Source: Heterostelium multicystogenum
Taxonomy: Eukaryota; Evosea; Eumycetozoa; Acytosteliales; Acytosteliaceae
Assembly (NCBI GenBank): GCA_003667245.1
Contig: RCNN01000097.1
Coordinates: 20,672-84,671, forward strand
DNA length: 64,000 nt
Reading direction: 5' to 3'
Of the stretch, positions 30,588 through 41,258 are shown piece after piece. How positions within the stretch are numbered: position 1 is the first letter of the stretch; each line of letters begins with the position of its first letter. The notes beneath the pieces were generated by a model. The model was not told the origin of the DNA. It saw nothing but the letters and a program-made list of their open reading frames with translations, and searched no databases. A program made the position numbers and the translations under genes.

Positions 30588-32639
30588 TTGAAGCTGGAAC
30601 TCAAAAACAGCTTGTCGGTGAAGTTGCTACGGGTGGTACTGCTTTCGGCATTGGCCGTGGGCGTGGTACTGAGCGCGGCGCAGATCGTCTTTGATGCGTA
30701 CAAGACGCGCCAGGCCGTGGCCGGTGATGCCCAGCGCATCCTCGACATGTTTCGCGACCCGTCCACCCAGGCCGTCTACAGCCTGGACCGGGAGATGGGC
30801 ATGCAGGTCATCGAAGGCCTGTTCCAGGATGATGCCGTGCGCATGGCCTCCATCGGCCACCCCAACGAAACCATGCTCGCGGAAAAAACCCGCGACCTGC
30901 AACAATCCCCGAGCCGCTGGCTGACCGACCTGATCCTGGGCCAGGAACGCACGTTCACCACGCCGCTGGTGGGGCGCGGGCCTTACAGCGAGTACTACGG
31001 TGACCTGAGCATCACCCTCGACACCGCCACCTATGGCAAAGGGTTTCTCGTCAGTTCGGTGATCATTTTCATCTCCGGGGTGCTGCGGGCGCTGGCCATG
31101 GGGCTGGTGTTGTATCTGGTCTATCACTGGCTGCTGACCAAGCCGCTGTCGCGCATCATCGAGCACCTGAGTTCGATCAACCCCGACCGCCCCAGCGAGC
31201 ACAAGATCCCCGCAGCTCAAGGCCACGAGAAAAACGAGCTGGGGCTCTGGATCAACACCGCCAACCAGTTGCTCGAATCCATCGAGCGCAATACGCACTT
31301 GCGCCATGAGGCGGAAAAACAGCCTGCTGCGCATGGCCCAGTACGACTTCCTGACCGGCCTGCCGAACCGCCAGAAACTGCAGGAGCAACTGGACAAGAT
31401 CCTGATCGACGCCGGCCGCCGGCAACGTCGGGTCGCGGTGTTGTGCGTGGGGCTGGATGACTTCAAAAGCGTCAACGAGCAGTTCACCTACCAGGCCGGC
31501 GACCAGTTGCTGCTGGCCCTGGCCGACCGCCTGCGCGCCCACAGCGGCCGCCTCGGCGCCCTCGCCCGCCTCGGCGGCGACCAGTTCGCCCTGGTGCAGG
31601 CCGATATCGAGCAGCCCTACGAAGCCGCCGAATTGGCACAAAGCATCCTCGACGACCTGGAAGCCGAATTCGCCTCGATCACGAACAGATCCGCCTGCGT
31701 GCCACCATCGGCCATTACCCTGTTCCCGGAAGACGGCGACAGCACCGAGAAGCTGCTGCAAAAAGCCGAACAGACCATGACCCTGGCCAAGAGCCGCTCG
31801 CGCAACCGCTACCAGTTCTATATCGCCAGCGTCGACAGCGAAATGCGCCGCCGCCGCGAGCTGGAAAAGGATCTGCGCGACGCCTTGAGCCGCGAGCAGT
31901 TTCACCTGGTGTACCAGCCGCAGATCAGCTATCTCGACCACCGTGTGGTGGGTGTCGAAGCGTTGATCCGCTGGCAGCACCCGGAGCACGGCCTGGTGCC
32001 GCCCGACCTGTTTATCCCCTGGCCGAACAGAACGGCACCATCATTGCCATCGGCGAATGGGTACTGGACCAGGCCTGCCGGCAACTGCGGGAATGGCATG
32101 ACCTGGGCTTCACCGAGCTGCGCATGGCGGTCAACCTGTCGACCGTACAGTTGCACCACGCCGAGCTGCCACGGGTGGTCAACAACCTGCTGCAAATCTA
32201 CCGCTTGCCGCCGCGTAGCCTGGAGCTGGAAGTCACCGAGACCGGCCTGATGGAAGACATCAGCACCGCCGCCCAGCACCTGCTGAGCCTGCGCCGCTCC
32301 GGGCACTGATTGCGATTGATGACTTCGCACCGGCTATTCGTCCCTGAGCTATCTGAAAAGCCTGCCGCTGGACAAGATCAAGATCGACAAGAGCTTCGTC
32401 CAGGACCTGCTGGATGACGACGACGATGCGACCATCGTGCGGGCGATCATCCAGCTCGGCAAAAGCCTTGGCATGCAGGTGATCGCCGAGGGTGTGGAGA
32501 CCCGCCGAACAGGAGGCCTACATCATCTCCGAGGGTTGCCACGAGGGTCAGGGCTACCACTACAGCAAAACCCTTGCCGGCACGGGAGTTGGTGGCCTAC
32601 TTGAAACAGGCCCAGCGCAATAACGCCGCCATCCTCTGA
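30588..32639 (+). CDS. bifA: BifA-like c-di-GMP phosphodiesterase, degenerate GGDEF plus EAL (frameshifted)
   Basis: The start is a TTG at 30588 ([20 protein letters not shown]) with AAGGA upstream. Order of parts: N-terminal helix, periplasmic segment with [22 protein letters not shown], second helix near residue 155, HAMP-like linker, GGDEF domain with the non-canonical LGGDQF, then EAL domain with [45 protein letters not shown] and EGVET, all catalytic positions kept. Frame breaks lie near 31316, 31680, 31712, 32022, 32310, 32331, 32506 and 32580. It is about 683 aa. BifA degrades c-di-GMP and favours swarming over biofilm. Confidence 0.9.
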
Positions 32640-32722
32640 AGCGATGCCGGCCATCGGGGCCACGCGCACCGATGGCCGGCAAATCGATACTAAATATTTC
32701 CTGCTTATAACGCTTTACACAA

Positions 32723-32741
32723 AATGCAAATCTTTCGCATT
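32723..32741. promoter_or_regulatory. candidate Fur box upstream of the imelysin gene
   Basis: AATGCAAATCTTTCGCATT, a 19-bp imperfect palindrome (AATGC/GCATT arms), 60 bp before the start codon. It resembles Pseudomonas Fur boxes of the AATGCGAATCATTCGCATT form with two differences. Confidence 0.5.
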
Positions 32742-32801
32742 ATGTCGCAGTTTTGCGCGCCCCCCGCGTGCCCCATCAACAACCGAAGCAGGATGTTCGC
32801 C

Positions 32802-34138
32802 ATGATTCGTATGCCCTGGCCACCGCCAGCCTTCTCGCCATTGCCATTTCGCTCGCCGGTTGCGGTGAAGGCAAAGACAAGGCCGCCGCGCCTCAAGCCC
32901 CGGCCGCCGCCAGCACCACCGCCCCGGCGGCTGCCCCGGCAGGCCAGGTAGACGAGGCCGCCGCCAAGGCTGTGGTCGCGCATTACGCTGACATGGTGTT
33001 CGCGGTGTACAGCGATGCCGAGTCCACCGCGAAAACCCTGCAAACCGCGATCGACACTTTCCTTGCCAACCCGAACGACGACACCCTGAAAGCGGCCCGT
33101 ACCGCCTGGATCGCCTCGCGCGTGCCGTACCTGCAGAGTGAAGTGTTCCGCTTCGGCAACACCATCATTGACGACTGGGAAGGCCAGGTGAACGCCTGGC
33201 CCCTGGACGAAGGCCTGATCGACTACGTCGACAAGACCTACGAACACGCCCTGGGCAACCCTGGCGCCACCGCCAACATCATCGCCAACAACGAGATCCA
33301 GGTCGGCGAAGACAAGGTCGATGTCAAAGACATCACCCCGGAAAAACTCGCCAGCCTGAATGAGCTGGGCGGTTCCGAAGCCAACGTAGCCACCGGCTAC
33401 CACGCAATTGAATTCCTGCTCTGGGGCCAGGACCTGAACGGCACCGGCCCGGGCGCCGGCAACCGCCCAGCGTCGGACTACATGACCGGTGATGGCGCCA
33501 CTGGCGGCCACAACGAGCGCCGCCGCACCTACCTGCGCGCCGTGACTCAACTGTTGGTCAGCGACCTGGAAGAAATGGTCGGCAACTGGAAGCCCAACGT
33601 CGAAGACAACTACCGCCGCACGCTGGAAGCAGAACCTGCGACCGATGGCCTGCGCAAGATGCTGTTCGGCATGGGTAGCCTGTCCCTGGGCGAGCTGGCC
33701 GGTGAGCGCATGAAGGTTTCCCTGGAAGCCAACTCGCCGGAAGACGAACAGGACTGCTTCAGCGACAACACCCACAACTCGCACTTCTACGACGCCAAGG
33801 GTATTCGTAACGTTTACCTGGGTGAGTACACCCGCACCGACGGTACCAAGATGACCGGCGCCAGCCTGTCCTCCCTGGTGGCCAAGGCCGACCCGGCGGC
33901 CGATGAAGCGTTGAAGGCTGACCTGGCCTCCACCGAAGCGAAGATCCAGGTGATGGTGGACCACGCCAACAACGGCGAACACTACGACCAGTTGATTGCT
34001 GCCGGTAACGACAAAGGCAACCAGATCGTACGTGACGCCATCGCCGCATTGGTGAAGCAGACCGGTTCGATCGAACAGGCTGCTGGCAAGCTGGGCATCA
34101 GTGACTTGAACCCGGATAACGCTGATCACGAGTTCTGA
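32802..34138 (+). CDS. imelysin-family lipoprotein (IrpA-like, peptidase M75), one frameshift
   Basis: The start ATG at 32802 (MIRMP) loses the frame within 15 bases (one C missing from CCCTGG) and continues LATASLLAIAISLAGCGEG, a lipoprotein signal with lipobox LAGC. The body (about 445 aa) has the imelysin repeats and the conserved G-x-H-x-x-E motif in GYHAIEFLLWGQ, plus HFYDAKGIRNVYLGEYTR. Imelysins are iron-regulated outer-membrane or periplasmic proteins of uncertain activity. The upstream Fur-like box and a strong terminator make it a single iron-responsive unit. Confidence 0.9.
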
Positions 34139-34157
34139 TCAGTGCCGCGTTGAATGA

Positions 34158-34182
34158 GGCGACCTTCGGGTCGCCTTTTTTG
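34158..34182 (+). terminator. terminator of the imelysin gene
   Basis: Stem GGCGACC/GGTCGCC followed by T6, 20 bp past the stop. Confidence 0.9.
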
Positions 34183-34221
34183 TGCCTGCCCTCCAAGCTC
34201 CATCAACCAGCACAAATCTCC

Positions 34222-34311
34222 TGTGGGAGCGGGCTTGCTCGCGAAAGCGGTGGGTCAGCCAATGCATCCGTTGACTGATACACCGCTTTCGCGAGCAAGC
34301 CCGCTCCCACA
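34222..34311. repeat. REP palindrome
   Basis: Inverted TGTGGGAGCGGGCTTGCTCGCGAAAGCGGTG pair with a 30-bp spacer, between the imelysin gene and trkH. Confidence 0.9.
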
Positions 34312-34402
34312 CTTGATCTGCCACGTCTCCAACGCCCCCCCGGTTTACTTGCCCTGCACCGCAGGTAGAATGGCGCCTTTCCTGTCACCCCGAGCGGACC
34401 TC

Positions 34403-35856
34403 ATGGCGTTGCCGACCTTACGGATAATCGGTTTCATTTATCGGCATCTTCCTGATCACCCTGGCGAATCGCCATGGTCATCCCCATGGCGACCCTGGTG
34501 TTTTTTGAACGCACCAGCGACCTGCCGTCGTTCCTCTGGGCCAGCCTGATTACCTTATCGCAGGCCTGGCGCTGGTCATCCCCGGCCGCCCGGAACACGT
34601 GCACCTGCGCCCGCGGGACATGTACCTGCTGACCGTCTCCAGCTGGCTGGTGGTGTGCATCTTCGCCGCACTGCCGTTCCTGTTGACCCAGCACATCAGC
34701 TACACCGACTCGTTCTTCGAAAGCATGTCCGGTATCACCGCCACCGGTTCCACGGTGCTCAGCGGCCTGGACACCATGTCCCCGGGCATCCTCATCTGGC
34801 GCTCGCTGCTGCACTGGCTCGGCGGTATCGGCTTTATCGGCATGGCGGTGGCGATCCTGCCGCTGCTGCGCATCGGTGGCATGCGCCTGTTCCAGACCGA
34901 ATCCTCCGACCGCTCGGAAAGGTCATGCCCCGCTCACACATGGTGGCGCGCCTGATCGTGGCGGCGTACGTGGGCATCACCATCCTCGGCAGCCTGGCGT
35001 TCTGGTGGGCCGGGATGGGGCTGTTCGATGCGATCAACATGCGATGTCGGCGATTTCTACCGGCGGGTTTTCCACTTCCGACGAATCCCTGGCCCACTGG
35101 AAACAGCCGGCGGTGCACTGGGTGGCCGTGGTGGTGATGATCATGGGCAGCCTGCCGTTCACCCTGTATGTGGCCACGATGCGTGGCAACCGCCGGGCGC
35201 TGATCAAGGATCAGCAGGTGCAAGGCTTGCTCGGGTTGCTGGTGGTGACCTGGCTGGTGCTCGGCACCTGGTATTGGTGGACCACCGACCTGCCTTGGCT
35301 GGACGCGCTGCGCCACGTGGCGGTGAACGTCACCTCTGTGGTGACCACCACCGGTTTTCGCACTCGGGACTACAGCATCTGGGGCAATTTCTCGCTGATG
35401 CTGTTCTTCTACCTGGGCTTTGTGGGCGGTTGCTCCGGCTCCACGGCTGGCGGGATCAAGATCTTCCGTTTCCAGGTCGCCTACATCCTGCTCAAGGCCA
35501 ACTTGAACCAGTTGATTCACCCGCGAGCGGTGATCAAGCAGAAGTACAACGGCCATCGCCTCGATGAAGAAATCGTGCGGTCGATCCTGACCTTCTCGTT
35601 TTTCTTCGCCATCACCATCTGCGCCATCGCCCTGGCCCTGTCGTTGCTGGGCCTGGACTGGATGACCGCGTTGACCGGCGCCGCCAGTACCGTGTCCGCG
35701 TGGGCCCGGGCCTGGGGGAAACCATCGGCCCGGCCGGTAACTTCTCCACCCTGCCGGACGCTGCCAAGTGGATCCTGTCATTCGGCATGCTGCTGGGCCG
35801 ACTGGAGATCATTACGGTGTTTGTGCTGTGCATTCCGGCGTTTTTGGCGTCACTGA
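34403..35856 (+). CDS. trkH: TrkH-family potassium uptake protein (frameshifted)
   Basis: The start ATG at 34403 (MALPTLRIIGF). Membrane protein of about 484 aa with the four pore-loop selectivity motifs of Trk/Ktr: ESMSGITATGSTVLSGLD, AMSAISTGGFSTSD, NVTSVVTTTGFRTRD and SGVGPGLGETIGPAGN. Each contains the T/S-x-G-F/S/P type filter. Breaks lie near 34435, 34470, 34550, 34917, 35038, 35696 and 35843. The last of these is a T5 run that also breaks the convergent AraC gene. K+ symport with TrkA. Confidence 0.93.
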
Positions 35857-36869
35857 CAGGCAGCTCATGCAACCGCGCCCGGTACTCGCCGGGCGTGGCA
35901 TCGAACCAGCGGCGGAACGCACGAAAGAAGTTGCTCGGGTCGGCAAACCCCAACAGGTAGGCAATTTCCAGCAGGGTCATGCTCGGCTGCGCCAGGTATT
36001 GCTCGGCCAGTTCGCGGCGGGTGTCGTCGAGCAAGGTCTGGAAACTCGTGCCCTCCTCCTGCAAGCGGCGCTGCAAGGTGCGCTGGGACAGGTGCAACGT
36101 CTGCGCAACCACTTCACGCTTGGGCTCGCCCTGGGGCAGCAACCGGCATAGCATCTGCCGCGCCTTGTGGGTCACCCGGCTCTCGGAAAACCGCGCCAGG
36201 TACTCCCCGGCAAAACGATCGTGCAACAACGCCATCGCCTCGTTCGCCGTGGGCAACGGCGCCTCCATATCGGCCCGTTCGAAGATCAGCGCGTCATAGG
36301 GCGCGTTGAACACCAGCGGTGCATGGAAGGCTTGTTTGTAGGGCGCCAGGTCCGCTGGCTGATCGCCCTGCACCAGCACCTTGCGCGGTTGCAACGTGCG
36401 CCCGGTCAGCCAGCCGCATAACGCCAGGGCACTGGCCAGGGACGCTTCGGCACTTTGCCGGGTAGGCGGCAGGTGGTCGCCGTGCACCGTCAGAATCAGC
36501 GCATAACCTTCGGGTAACAGGCGGAAACTCAGGTCGGCACTTTCAGCAATGATTCGCTGGTAACGCACCAGCCGCATAAAAACCTTCGGCCAGGGTATTG
36601 CTGGACATCAAGGCGTAGCCGGCCACATGAAACGATGCCGGGCGCACCACCTTGCCCATGTTCAAGCCAATCGCCGGGTTGCCCGACAGCTCGACCGCGC
36701 GCTGCCAGAGCCGGGTCATGGAGTCCTGGGGGAAGCGTGCATCCGGGTCATTCAGCGCGGCGTAATCCAGGCCAAGCTGCTTGAACAAGGCACGGCAATC
36801 CAGGCCGTCCATTTCCAGCGCCTTGACTATCCCCATCGCCCAGCTTGCAGAAGTCGTTCGTTCGCTCAT
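35812..36869 (-). CDS. AraC-family regulator (AraC_binding_2/Arabinose_bd type), frameshifted
   Basis: The start MSERTTSASWAMGIVKALEMDGLDCRALFKQLGLD is the N-terminus of OruR/ArgR-like AraC proteins. A T5 run at about 36578 breaks it, and MRLVRYQRIIAESADLSFRL continues. The C-terminal double helix-turn-helix is clear: REVVAQTLHLSQRTLQRRLQEEGTSFQTLLDDTRR and LLEIAYLLGFADPSNFFRAFRRW. Removing the extra base at 35841-35845 gives an end at TAA 35812, overlapping the trkH tail by 45 bp. It is about 351 aa. Target unknown. Confidence 0.85.
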
Positions 36870-37030
36870 GGCGTTTTCTTAACAAGGAAGGCTGAAACGA
36901 CAGCCAGGAATCCGAAGGATACTAAAGTGGCATCTATTGTCACTGGCTGTTACCACTGATGACTCTAGACTCAAATAAGCTCCCCGCCGAACATCTGTCG
37001 GGCAGAACAATAACCAGAGGGCCGACCACT

Positions 37031-37342
37031 GTGGAAAATGCCAGGCAATTCAACAGCTTCGCCGATTTCTACCCGTATTACCTGAGCGAACACGGCAACA
37101 GTACGTGCCGTCGCCTGCACTTTATCGGCACCAGCCTCGTTATCTTCATTCTCGCGTTGGCGATCGGCAAAGGTGCGTGGTGGCTGCTGCTGGCGCTGCC
37201 GGTGGCCGGCTACAGCTTTGCCTGGATCGGCCATTTCTTCTTTGAAAAGAATCGCCCGGCGACCTTCCAGCATCCGCTGTACAGCCTGTTGGGGGATTTC
37301 GTGATGTACCGCGACATGATTCTGGGCAAGGTGCCGTTCTAG
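37031..37342 (+). CDS. Mpo1-like / DUF962 family membrane protein
   Basis: It is read from a GTG at 37031 (ENARQFNSFADFYPYYLSEHGNSTCRRLHFIGTSLV) with GAGGG upstream. A longer in-frame ATG at 36959 is possible. The H-x(3)-C-R-x-x-H-F-x-G block and the later GHFFFEKNRPATFQHPLYSLLGDFVMY are the DUF962 signature, with conserved His residues that bind Fe in yeast Mpo1, a dioxygenase in fatty acid alpha-oxidation. Two membrane helices. About 103 aa. Confidence 0.82.
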   Translation: MENARQFNSFADFYPYYLSEHGNSTCRRLHFIGTSLVIFILALAIGKGAWWLLLALPVAGYSFAWIGHFFFEKNRPATFQHPLYSLLGDFVMYRDMILGKVPF

Positions 37343-37375
37343 CCCCACGCTTGAAGAACAATAAGAGAGGCTTTG

Positions 37376-37960
37376 ATGAACCAGCAGGCCCGCTTCACCC
37401 ATATGCAGGATGGTACCCAGGAAGACTGGGCGATCATCGCCAAGGATTTCAGTGCTTACGCCCGGCAATTGCCAAGCCGGATCCTGGCGCATCTACGGCT
37501 GCTGGAGGGCGACTTCGGCGGCTTCCCGGTGGACCGCCTGACCCACTCGCTGCAAACCGCCAGCCGCGCCTGGCACGATGGCCGGGATGAAGAGTACGTG
37601 GTGTGCGCCCTGCTCCACGACATCGGCGACACCCTCGGTTCCTACAACCACCCGGACATCGCCGCCGCGATTCTCAAGCCGTTCGTAAGCGCCGAGAATC
37701 TGTGGATGGTGGAGAAGCACGGGATCTTCCAGGGCTACTACTTCTTCCACCACCTGGGGATGGACCGCCACCTGCGCGAGCAATTTGGCGACCACCCGCA
37801 GTACCGGCAAACCATCGAGTTCTGCGCGCAGTACGACGCGGCGGCGTTCGACCCGGCCTACGACACCCTGCCGCTGAACTTCTTCGAGCCGATGCTGGCG
37901 CGGGTGTTTGCCCAGCCGAAGAACTCGCTCTACAAGGCGGCGATGGAACGCCAGGGTTAA
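37376..37960 (+). CDS. HD-domain phosphohydrolase
   Basis: An intact 194-aa protein. The HD metal site is visible as HSLQTASRAWHDG (first His, about residue 60), CALLHDIGDTLG (HD pair, about residues 84-85) and later FCAQYDAAAFD (distal Asp). The ATG at 37376 follows AGAGAGG. Proteins of this size in the HD family hydrolyse phosphoesters, often of nucleotides or organophosphonates; this one is not assigned. Its TAA overlaps the stop of the convergent transporter (TTAA). Confidence 0.85.
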   Translation: MNQQARFTHMQDGTQEDWAIIAKDFSAYARQLPSRILAHLRLLEGDFGGFPVDRLTHSLQTASRAWHDGRDEEYVVCALLHDIGDTLGSYNHPDIAAAILKPFVSAENLWMVEKHGIFQGYYFFHHLGMDRHLREQFGDHPQYRQTIEFCAQYDAAAFDPAYDTLPLNFFEPMLARVFAQPKNSLYKAAMERQG

Positions 37961-39259
37961 ACCGGCAGCAATGTGCCGCCGTGACCGGTTTGGGTGGCTG
38001 GCTCCGGATCTTTGACGATCTCCCGGGCCACCATCAGGATCACGATGGCCGCAATGATGTCGAAAATTGCCAGCACCACAAACAGCGGGCTGTAGCCGAC
38101 CTTGGTCACCAGCACGCCGAACACCGCAGTAAATGCCGCAGCCCCGATAAACCCGCACATCTGCCCGCCACCGGTGGCGGTGGCCACGTCATTCTTGCCG
38201 AATGAGTCCGAGGCGATGGAAAACAGTGCACCCGACAAGGTCTGGTGGGCGAAACCGCCGACACACAGCAGGGCAATCGCGGTGTAGGCACTGTCCACCA
38301 GGCCGATGCACGCCGGGCCGATCATGCACAGGCAACCGAACAGCATCACCAGCTTGCGCGAGGTGAACAGCGAGACCTTGAAGTAGCGGTGGAACAACGG
38401 GCTCAGGTAGCCACCCAGCACACAGCCAATGTCGGCGGCCAGGAACGGCAGCCAGGCGAACAGCGCCATTTCCTTGATGTTCATGTGCCGCTCGGTCATC
38501 AGGTACAACGGAATCCAGGCATTGAACGTCTGCCAGGCCGGCTCCGAGAGCATCCGCGCCGAGGCGATGGCGAAAAAGTTGCGGCTCTTGAGGATGCGCT
38601 TCCAGCTGGCTTTCTTCTGCACGCCTTCCTTGAGGTGGGTTTCCTGGCCGGCCTCGATGTACTCACGCTCGGCCTGGGCCAGCAGGCGCTGGTCACGCGG
38701 GTGCTTGTACAGCAGCAGCCACAGCCCGCTCCACACCAGGCCGATGCCGCCAACGATCAGGAATGCCAACTGCCAGCCGCTGTGCAAAAATCGCCCAGAC
38801 CACCAGTGGCGGCGCCAACAACGCACCAAACGACGAACCAAAGTTGAACCAGCCGATGGCGACGGAGCGCTCCTTGGCCGGGAACCACTCGGTAATCGCC
38901 TTGACGCCGCCGGGGAAGCCCGCCGACTCCGTCAGCCCCAGTGCGCCACGGGCCACTGCCAGGCTCTGCCAACCGGTGGCAAATGCCGCCAGGGCACAGA
39001 CTACCGACCAGGAGATGGCGAAGATGGCAAAGCCCATCTTGGTACCGATCGCATCGATCACATAACCGGCGATCGGCTGCATCAAGGCGTAGCACACCTG
39101 CCAGGCAACAACGATGTGGGAATACTGCTCAGTGGAGATGCTCAGGTCGGTCATCAGCGTGGGGGCTGCGACTGAGAGCGTGTTGCGGGCCAGGTAGTTA
39201 ATAATCAGGCCGACCGTCATCAGCCCGACCATCCACCAACGGATGCCTTTGATTTTCAT
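37957..39259 (-). CDS. MFS transporter, hexuronate/sugar-acid (ACS) type, one frameshift
   Basis: Twelve-helix protein of about 433 aa. It starts MKIKGIRWWMVGLMTVGLIINYLARNTLSVAAPTL, the start of the anion:cation symporter branch (ExuT, GudP, GarP), with GLTESAGFPGGVKAITEWFPAKERSVAIGWFN as the MFS loop. One extra A near 38790 (TGCAAAAATC) breaks it and LHSGWQLAFLIVGGIGLVWSG continues. Substrate probably a sugar acid such as hexuronate. Two matching operator-like sites lie upstream. Confidence 0.87.
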
Positions 39260-39595
39260 CGCTTCACCTTAATTATTTTTTAGATTTGAGGCGTACGTTC
39301 TGCGACCGAGCGCATCCGTATTACGGGCGCTATAAAACTGTAACGTCATATGTCGTCATACAACTGTTAGCGTTATATTCAGTCAGCAGCACGATGTCAA
39401 TCCGTTGCAGGCGATGTTGTACGATGACAATCGACACCCCTGTGGCGCCACGTCACTTGCGCGGCGGGATGAAGACGCGTTCATTTTCTGAGATAAAATC
39501 TTTCTGTCATTTACAGTGCTGTATCCTGCACAGGCTTTTTGAACGCGCGGAATCACCTGCGATTGATAAAACAGATCTTGCGAGGAGCGACGACG
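39260..39595. other. promoter region of the MFS transporter with paired operator-like sites
   Basis: No gene seen in 336 bp. It holds GTTGTATGACGACAT (minus strand, 39350-39364) and GTTGTACGATGACAA (plus strand, 39416-39430), 12 of 15 positions alike, facing each other across 51 bp. GntR/FadR-type regulators bind sites of this style. Confidence 0.5.
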
Positions 39596-39724
39596 ATGCA
39601 CGAAATCCCTAATCTCCCCTTCCCAAGCCTGCACGAAACTGAGCAGCCAACCCCGCAACAGGCCGGTGCCACCAAGCCCGAGCCCAAAGAGGCAAAACCG
39701 GTCGACCGCAAGCGCGAAGACTGA
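39596..39724 (+). CDS. 42-aa micro-protein
   Basis: The ATG at 39596 has AGGAG seven bases before it. MHEIPNLPFPSLHETEQPTP... is Pro/Glu/Lys-rich (EPKEAKPVDRKRED at the end) and probably disordered. The function is unknown. The good ribosome site and the next gene 74 bp downstream on the same strand support it. Confidence 0.6.
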   Translation: MHEIPNLPFPSLHETEQPTPQQAGATKPEPKEAKPVDRKRED

Positions 39725-39798
39725 GAGCCGTACCCAGACCGTGTGGAAAGCGTGACATTGCGCGCTTTCCACACCGCCTGAACACCGTGAGCCCCGCC

Positions 39799-39972
39799 AT
39801 GACCGACACCACCCCCGATACCGCCCTGCTCGACACTGCCTTGCACATGGTCGACGTATGGAACCGCCTCACCCCGGAAAAACAGGCCCTCCTGCTCAAG
39901 CGCTTCGGCACCCAGGAAAACGCCCTCGCCGCGTTGGTAACCACGCAACTGCTCAACCCCGCCGATCGCTAA
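39799..39972 (+). CDS. 57-aa hypothetical protein
   Basis: [20 protein letters not shown]... is a short helical protein ([26 protein letters not shown]). The ATG at 39799 has only a weak ribosome site. It is followed at 87 bp by the MFS gene. No family recognised. Confidence 0.5.
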   Translation: MTDTTPDTALLDTALHMVDVWNRLTPEKQALLLKRFGTQENALAALVTTQLLNPADR

Positions 39973-40058
39973 AAGTTTGCTTTGCTGCCCCCGCACGCGC
40001 CCAGCATCGGTATCATAAGCAGCCTATCTTTTCCTGCTGCGACAGTGGACCTCTCCCC

Positions 40059-41258
40059 ATGCCAGATACCCAGCGCCCCATGGCGGTCACGCTGCAAGTC
40101 GTTTCCATCGTTTTGTTCACCTTCATCGGCTACCTGAATATCGGCATTCCCCTGGCCGTGTTGCCTGGCTATGTGCACAGCGACCTGGGCTTTGGCGCCG
40201 TGATCGCGGGCCTTGTGATCAGCGTGCAATACCTGGCCACTCTGCTGAGCCGGCCCTACGCGGGACGCATCATCGATAACCGCGGCAGCAAGCGCGCCGT
40301 CATGTACGGCCTGGCCGGTTGCGGGTTGAGCGGCGTGTTCATGTTGCTCTCGGCGTGGCTGTCACACCTGCCGGCGCTGAGCCTCACCAGCCTGCTGATT
40401 GGCCGCCTGGTGCTGGGCAGCGCTGAAAGCCTGGTGGGCTCGGGTTCCATCGGCTGGGGCATTGGCCGGGTGGGCGCGGCGAATACCGCCAAGGTCATCT
40501 CCTGGAACGGCATCGCCAGCTACGGCGCCCTGGCCATCGGCGCACCGCTGGGGGTGTTGCTGGTCAGTCATTTCGGGCTGTGGAGCATGGGCGTCAGCAT
40601 CATCCTGCTGGCGGTGCTGGGCCTGCTGCTGGCCTGGCCGAAAGTCGCCGCGCCGATCGTGGTGGGCGAGCGCCTGCCGTTCATGCATGTGCTGGGGCGC
40701 GTGTTGCCTCACGGCTGCGGGCTGGCGCTGGGCTCGATCGGGTTTGGCACCATCGCCACCTTCATCACCTTGTATTACGCGACCCAGCATTGGGATAACG
40801 CGGTGCTGTGCCTGAGCCTGTTCGGTGCCAGCTTTATCGGGGCGCGGTTGTTGTTCGGCAATTTGATCAACCGCATTGGCGGGTTTCGCGTAGCGATTGC
40901 CTGTTTGTCGGTGGAGACGCTGGGGCTGCTGCTGCTGTGGCTGGCGCCGGATCCTCATTTGGCGTTGGCGGGTGCAGCGTTGAGCGGGTTTGGCTTTTCC
41001 CTGGTGTTTCCGGCCTTGGGTGTGGAGGCGGTCAACCTGGTGCCCGCCTCGAGCCGGGGTGCGGCGGTGGGGGCGTATTCGCTGTTTATCGATTTGTCGT
41101 TGGGGATCACCGGGCCGTTGGCCGGGGCGATTGCGGCGGGGTTCGGGTTTGCCTCGATCTTCCTGTTTGCGGCGATCGCGGCGTTTGGCGGGTTGCTGTT
41201 GAGCCTGTATTTGTATCGGCAGGCGCCGAAGTATCGCGAAGAACGTCAGGCGAGTTAG
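40059..41258 (+). CDS. MFS transporter, YhhS/YfcJ (UPF0226) type
   Basis: An intact 399-aa protein with twelve predicted helices. The segment [48 protein letters not shown], with the A-loop R-x-x-G-R-x-x-D/N, is characteristic of the YhhS/YfcJ exporters. The ATG at 40059 ([13 protein letters not shown]). Substrate unknown. Its TAG interlocks with the stop of arfB (TTAG). Confidence 0.88.
   Translation: MPDTQRPMAVTLQVVSIVLFTFIGYLNIGIPLAVLPGYVHSDLGFGAVIAGLVISVQYLATLLSRPYAGRIIDNRGSKRAVMYGLAGCGLSGVFMLLSAWLSHLPALSLTSLLIGRLVLGSAESLVGSGSIGWGIGRVGAANTAKVISWNGIASYGALAIGAPLGVLLVSHFGLWSMGVSIILLAVLGLLLAWPKVAAPIVVGERLPFMHVLGRVLPHGCGLALGSIGFGTIATFITLYYATQHWDNAVLCLSLFGASFIGARLLFGNLINRIGGFRVAIACLSVETLGLLLLWLAPDPHLALAGAALSGFGFSLVFPALGVEAVNLVPASSRGAAVGAYSLFIDLSLGITGPLAGAIAAGFGFASIFLFAAIAAFGGLLLSLYLYRQAPKYREERQAS

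Noticed and set aside
32705..34129. 474-codon minus-strand frame over the imelysin gene
   Set aside because: Fully antisense to a recognised imelysin with lipobox and GxHxxE motif; no family signal of its own.
34403..35856. Programmed frameshifting in trkH and other genes
   Set aside because: Breaks are many, at no consistent slippery motif, and differ in direction; no downstream stimulator structure is seen.
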